A DNA stretch of 64,000 bases, from contig NZ_JBBIAB010000002.1 in assembly GCF_039634785.1 (NCBI RefSeq), positions 186,001-250,000 of the forward strand, in the 5' to 3' direction. Source of the DNA: Tistrella mobilis (GTDB lineage: Bacteria > Pseudomonadota > Alphaproteobacteria > Tistrellales > Tistrellaceae). This document shows positions 61,130-64,000 of the stretch, in pieces. Position 1 is the stretch's first letter. The number at the start of each line of letters is the position of its first letter. A program made the position numbers and the translations under genes. The notes under the pieces are model-generated. The model had not been told where the DNA came from. It ran no database searches and saw only the letters and a program-made list of their open reading frames with translations.

Positions 61130-61834
61130 ATGGCTCCCGGAACCATGAAGTACGGCCGGTGCCTGAACACCCGGCCCTATGACGGCGGCAAAACCTGCAG
61201 CGTGGCCGCCGCAAGGAAGATCATCAGCGCGTCCGACCGCAATTTCGTCTGCCCGGAATGCGGTGCGCGGCTGGTGCCCGCGCCCAAGGGCGGCCTGCCG
61301 GTGCTGCCGATCGCCGCCGGGGTGGTGGGTCTGTTGATCCTGGTCGGCGGTGGCTATGGCGCCTGGACGATGTTCGGCGGGCCCGAGGTGGTGGACTATT
61401 GCGCCATGTCGCCCGAAGAGCGGCGTGAGACGCTGGACCGCCAGATGAAGACCGAAGCGCTGGACCCCGCGGCGGCCCGGCAGGCCGCTGCGGGTCTGCG
61501 CGACGATTGCGGCGATGTCGCCTTCGCGCTGATCCTGCTGCGCGCCGCCGCCGATCAGGGCGACCTGCAGTCGGCGCTTGAGATCGCGCAGCTTTACGAT
61601 CCGGCGCGGCCGAGCGATGTGCCGGTGCGCAACAGCCTGGTCGATGCCCGGGCCGCCCAGACCTGGTACCGGCGGGCGCTGGCCGGGCAGGAGACGGCCG
61701 GGGCGGCGGGCGAGGGGCTGCGGGATCTGAAGACCTGGGCCGAGCGCCGCGCCGCCGAGGGCGACCAGGCTGCGCGGGACCTGGTGTCGCGCTGGCAGGA
61801 GACACCGATCAGGAACGGGTCGAGCGGTGGGTGA
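61130..61834 (+). CDS. Zinc-ribbon membrane protein with Sel1-like tail
   Basis: 234 residues. An N-terminal four-Cys zinc ribbon (C11, C23, C41 and C44, the last two in FVCPECGARL) is followed by one membrane helix (about 56-80, PIAAGVVGLLILVGGGYGAWTMF) and a helical domain with Sel1/TPR-like pieces (DVAFALILLRAAADQGDLQSALEIAQLYDP, AAQTWYRRALAG). The ribbon is cytoplasmic and the helical domain periplasmic if the positive-inside rule holds. It probably links the tubulin-like and vWA proteins. I know no named function. Confidence 0.72.
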   Translation: MAPGTMKYGRCLNTRPYDGGKTCSVAAARKIISASDRNFVCPECGARLVPAPKGGLPVLPIAAGVVGLLILVGGGYGAWTMFGGPEVVDYCAMSPEERRETLDRQMKTEALDPAAARQAAAGLRDDCGDVAFALILLRAAADQGDLQSALEIAQLYDPARPSDVPVRNSLVDARAAQTWYRRALAGQETAGAAGEGLRDLKTWAERRAAEGDQAARDLVSRWQETPIRNGSSGG

Positions 61835-61841
61835 CGGACGT

Positions 61842-63893
61842 ATGACCGGATACGGATGGATAAGACGGGCGGCCAGGGGCCCGCTGGCGGCGGCACTGCT
61901 GATGGGCCTGATGGTCGCGCTGCTGCCGCCGGGCAGCGGGCGGGCGCAGGAACGCGCGCCCCTGCCCGTGGACGGCGAGACCGAATTCTATCAGCGCGTC
62001 CTGACCCTGCCGGGCGCCAGCCTGCAGGCGGCCCCCGATGCGGGCGGGCGCGTGATCGGCCGGCCGGCGGTGTTCAGCATCTATTACGTCTATGACCGCC
62101 GCCAGGCGGGCGGCCGCGACTGGGTGCAGGTCGGCGCCGATGCCTATGGCCGCGTGGATGGCTGGCTTGCCGCCGATCAGGTGCAGGACTGGTCGACCAT
62201 GCTGGTGATGGAATACACCCCCGTCGGGCAGCGCCGGCCGGTGCTGTTCTTCGACGAGGCGCCGGCATTGAGTGCGGCGGTCAATGCCGCCGACCCGCAG
62301 CAGACCGTGGCCGGCCTGCTGACGGCCGCCCGCCGGGGCACCCCCGAGGGCGGGGTGGTTTCGTTCGAAGAGGCCCGCGGCGTGACCGGCGGTGTCGGAT
62401 CCACCGAAGGCGGCTATCTGATGCCGATTCTGGATTTCGAGCGTACCGAGGTCGACGCGACCGGCGTTCCGGTCACCCTGCTGAAGATCGCCAGCCTGAA
62501 CAGCGAGGCCGAAGCCCAGCAGCGCCGGATCGACGAGGCCAACCGCCGGACTGCCGAGGCAGAGCGCGAGAGGCGGATCAAAGAAGCGTTGCCGAAGCTC
62601 CGGATCGGCATCGTCTTCGTCGTCGACACCACGATTTCGATGGGCCCCTATATCGAACGGGTGCGCGATGCGGTGCGCGTGGCGTATGAAGAACTGCGTG
62701 CCGGCGGCCTGCTGGACCGGACCAGTTTCGGCCTGGTCGCCTTTCGCAGCGACATGAGCCGGGAACCGCAGAAATCGCGGCTGGAATACGAAACCCGGGT
62801 CTTCCAGAAGCTGGAACCCGGGGCCGATCCCGGCCGGCTGGTCGCCCGGCTGGGCGAGGTGCACGAGGCGACGGTCTCCACGCATGATTTCAGCGAGGAT
62901 GCGGTCGCGGGGCTGTACGAAGCGATCACCGACATGTCGTGGGACAGCTTCGATGCGCGCTTCGTGATCCTGGTGACCGATGCCGGGGCGCTGCGGGGCA
63001 ATGATCCGCGAGCGAAATATCAGGGGGTGGATATCCTGAACATCCGCGAACTGGCCGCGCAGAAGAATATCGGCCTGTTTCCGGTACATCTGATCTCGGC
63101 CGAAGCCGAACGCGCCGGGAATGTGGCGGGTGCGCGCCAGCAGTATCAGGTGCTTGGCCAGGCAGATGGACTGACGAATTATTATACCGCCGTGCCAGCG
63201 GCTTCCGTGGATGAATTTCTTCTGAAAGCGTCACGAATCACCTCGGTCATCGCCGACACGGTGAACAACCTGGACAAGGGAAAGCTGACCCCGGAGGTCG
63301 ATCTGCCCTTGAATCCGGACCCGGAGACGGTCGATATCGGCAAGCTGATCGCCAATCACATGTTCAACGCCGAGCAGCGTTATATCGGCCGGATCGAAAA
63401 CAACAAGGTGCCGCAGTTCTTCGCGGCCTGGGCCTCGGACAAGGATCTGCAGGATCCCGACCGTCTGGCGCTGAAGGTGTCGGTGTTCCTGACCCGCAAC
63501 CAGTTGAACGAGCTGGGCCAGCGGCTGGATGCGATCATCGCCCAGGCCAAGGCGGCCTCGACCAGCCCCGAGACCTTTTTCGACCTGCTGCAGAGCCTGG
63601 CGGCCGCCACCGCCCAGGATCCCGGCCGCCACGGCGCCGATTATCGCAGCATCGCCGAACTGGGGCTGCTGCCGGCCTATCTGTCGCGGCTGCCCTATAC
63701 GACCGAGCTGCTGGACATGCGCCCTGCCGACTGGCTGAACAAGGGTTTCACCGGCCAGCAGGCGGTGATCGACGAGCTGATCTACAAATCGACCAGCTAT
63801 CGCGACATCGCGGCATCGGATGTGTGGAAGGATCTGGGGGCGGGCGATCGCGGCCTGGAGGTCCACGCGGTTCCCTTCAGCCTGTTACCCTGA
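61842..63893 (+). CDS. Exported SH3-like plus von Willebrand factor A domain protein
   Basis: 683 residues. A signal or anchor segment (GPLAAALLMGLMVALLPPGSGRAQ) comes first. Residues about 40-130 look like an SH3b domain (LPGASLQAAPDAGGRVIGRPAVFSIYYVYDRR...VDGWLAADQV). The vWA domain (about 250-450) has the metal site in VFVVDTTISMGPYIERV (Asp, Thr and Ser), FGLVAFRSD and FVILVTDAGAL. The C-terminal 230 residues are helical and unassigned. The ATG at 61842 is chosen; a GTG at 61827 overlaps the previous stop. The layout recalls PpkA/TerY-type vWA proteins in signalling modules. Confidence 0.8.
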   Translation: MTGYGWIRRAARGPLAAALLMGLMVALLPPGSGRAQERAPLPVDGETEFYQRVLTLPGASLQAAPDAGGRVIGRPAVFSIYYVYDRRQAGGRDWVQVGADAYGRVDGWLAADQVQDWSTMLVMEYTPVGQRRPVLFFDEAPALSAAVNAADPQQTVAGLLTAARRGTPEGGVVSFEEARGVTGGVGSTEGGYLMPILDFERTEVDATGVPVTLLKIASLNSEAEAQQRRIDEANRRTAEAERERRIKEALPKLRIGIVFVVDTTISMGPYIERVRDAVRVAYEELRAGGLLDRTSFGLVAFRSDMSREPQKSRLEYETRVFQKLEPGADPGRLVARLGEVHEATVSTHDFSEDAVAGLYEAITDMSWDSFDARFVILVTDAGALRGNDPRAKYQGVDILNIRELAAQKNIGLFPVHLISAEAERAGNVAGARQQYQVLGQADGLTNYYTAVPAASVDEFLLKASRITSVIADTVNNLDKGKLTPEVDLPLNPDPETVDIGKLIANHMFNAEQRYIGRIENNKVPQFFAAWASDKDLQDPDRLALKVSVFLTRNQLNELGQRLDAIIAQAKAASTSPETFFDLLQSLAAATAQDPGRHGADYRSIAELGLLPAYLSRLPYTTELLDMRPADWLNKGFTGQQAVIDELIYKSTSYRDIAASDVWKDLGAGDRGLEVHAVPFSLLP

Positions 63894-64000
63894 TGACGGC
63901 CGGGTCGCTGTTCGATCTTGCAGGTGTGGTGGTGCAGCGGCGGTCGGGCACCGCGGTCTTCGAGGTGGAGATCGGCCGGATCACGCTGGAGCAGGGCGAG
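63893..64000 (+). CDS. Start of next gene in the tubulin/vWA operon (partial)
   Basis: 36 codons to the window end (MTAGSLFDLAGVVVQRRSGT...). Its ATG shares a base with the vWA stop (TGATGA), so it is translationally coupled. The visible part is beta-rich (VVVQRRSGTAVFEVEIGRIT). The family cannot be recognised from this fragment; a kinase, phosphatase or FHA-like partner would fit the context. Confidence 0.6.
   Translation, partial: MTAGSLFDLAGVVVQRRSGTAVFEVEIGRITLEQGE

Overview
The window is about 70% GC chromosomal DNA from an alphaproteobacterium. The pointers are an EcfG-type sigma factor, GGAAC-N16/17-(C/G)GTT promoters, a caa3-type oxidase with CtaG, and dispersed palindromes containing CATCCCGGCGAAGGCCGGGAT. 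A Rhodospirillales relative such as Tistrella is a guess; no rRNA or tRNA gene is present to fix the taxonomy.

0-5 kb: the start of a Ku gene (minus) diverges from a small protein and a flavodoxin-family protein, with matching stress-type promoters back to back. Next is a Cas1 protein with an N-terminal reverse-transcriptase-like domain that has lost its YADD motif, without cas2 or other cas genes. An SDR with a perfect GGAAC-N16-CGTT promoter and a small acidic protein follow. 4.6-16.6 kb: a minus-strand operon, mostly with 4-base ATGA overlaps, for glycan or sugar-nucleotide metabolism: two epimerases, a glycosidase-epimerase fusion, a B12-binding radical SAM enzyme, four glycosyltransferases, a methyltransferase, and an embedded topoisomerase IB. 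16.8-27.5 kb: an EcfG-like sigma factor, a caa3-type oxidase operon (subunits II and fused I/III, CtaG, triheme cytochrome), a membrane glucose dehydrogenase and a SufR-like regulator. 28.3-42.2 kb: a peptide/amide uptake and catabolism locus (ABC transporter, C45 acyltransferase, aminotransferase, aldehyde dehydrogenase, amidase, esterase, GntR regulator), interrupted at 36-37 kb by tandem repeats.

27.5-27.85 kb and 42.7-47.1 kb hold CRISPR DNA: a 20-repeat type I-C-like array and three short arrays of a second 37-nt repeat. The short arrays share a leader with a palindrome at a fixed distance from the first repeat, and their ends have been duplicated as 353-bp units. No effector cas genes are present, so all arrays are orphan here.

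47.1-53.3 kb is the most novel region: a LanM lanthipeptide synthetase with a Cys-Cys-Cys zinc site, two paralogous GNAT proteins, and two small ORFs sharing a WRQTGG leader motif. One small ORF carries four repeats of an IDxDASVSA...C unit, like a multi-core precursor peptide. 53.4-57.8 kb: a ParD-like fragment, a ParDE pair, a GH3 glucosidase and a Fur-box-controlled FecI/FecR pair without a receptor. 58.1-64.0 kb: an operon of a bacterial tubulin-like GTPase, a zinc-ribbon membrane protein and an SH3/vWA protein, running off the end of the window; it may be a signalling or conflict system.
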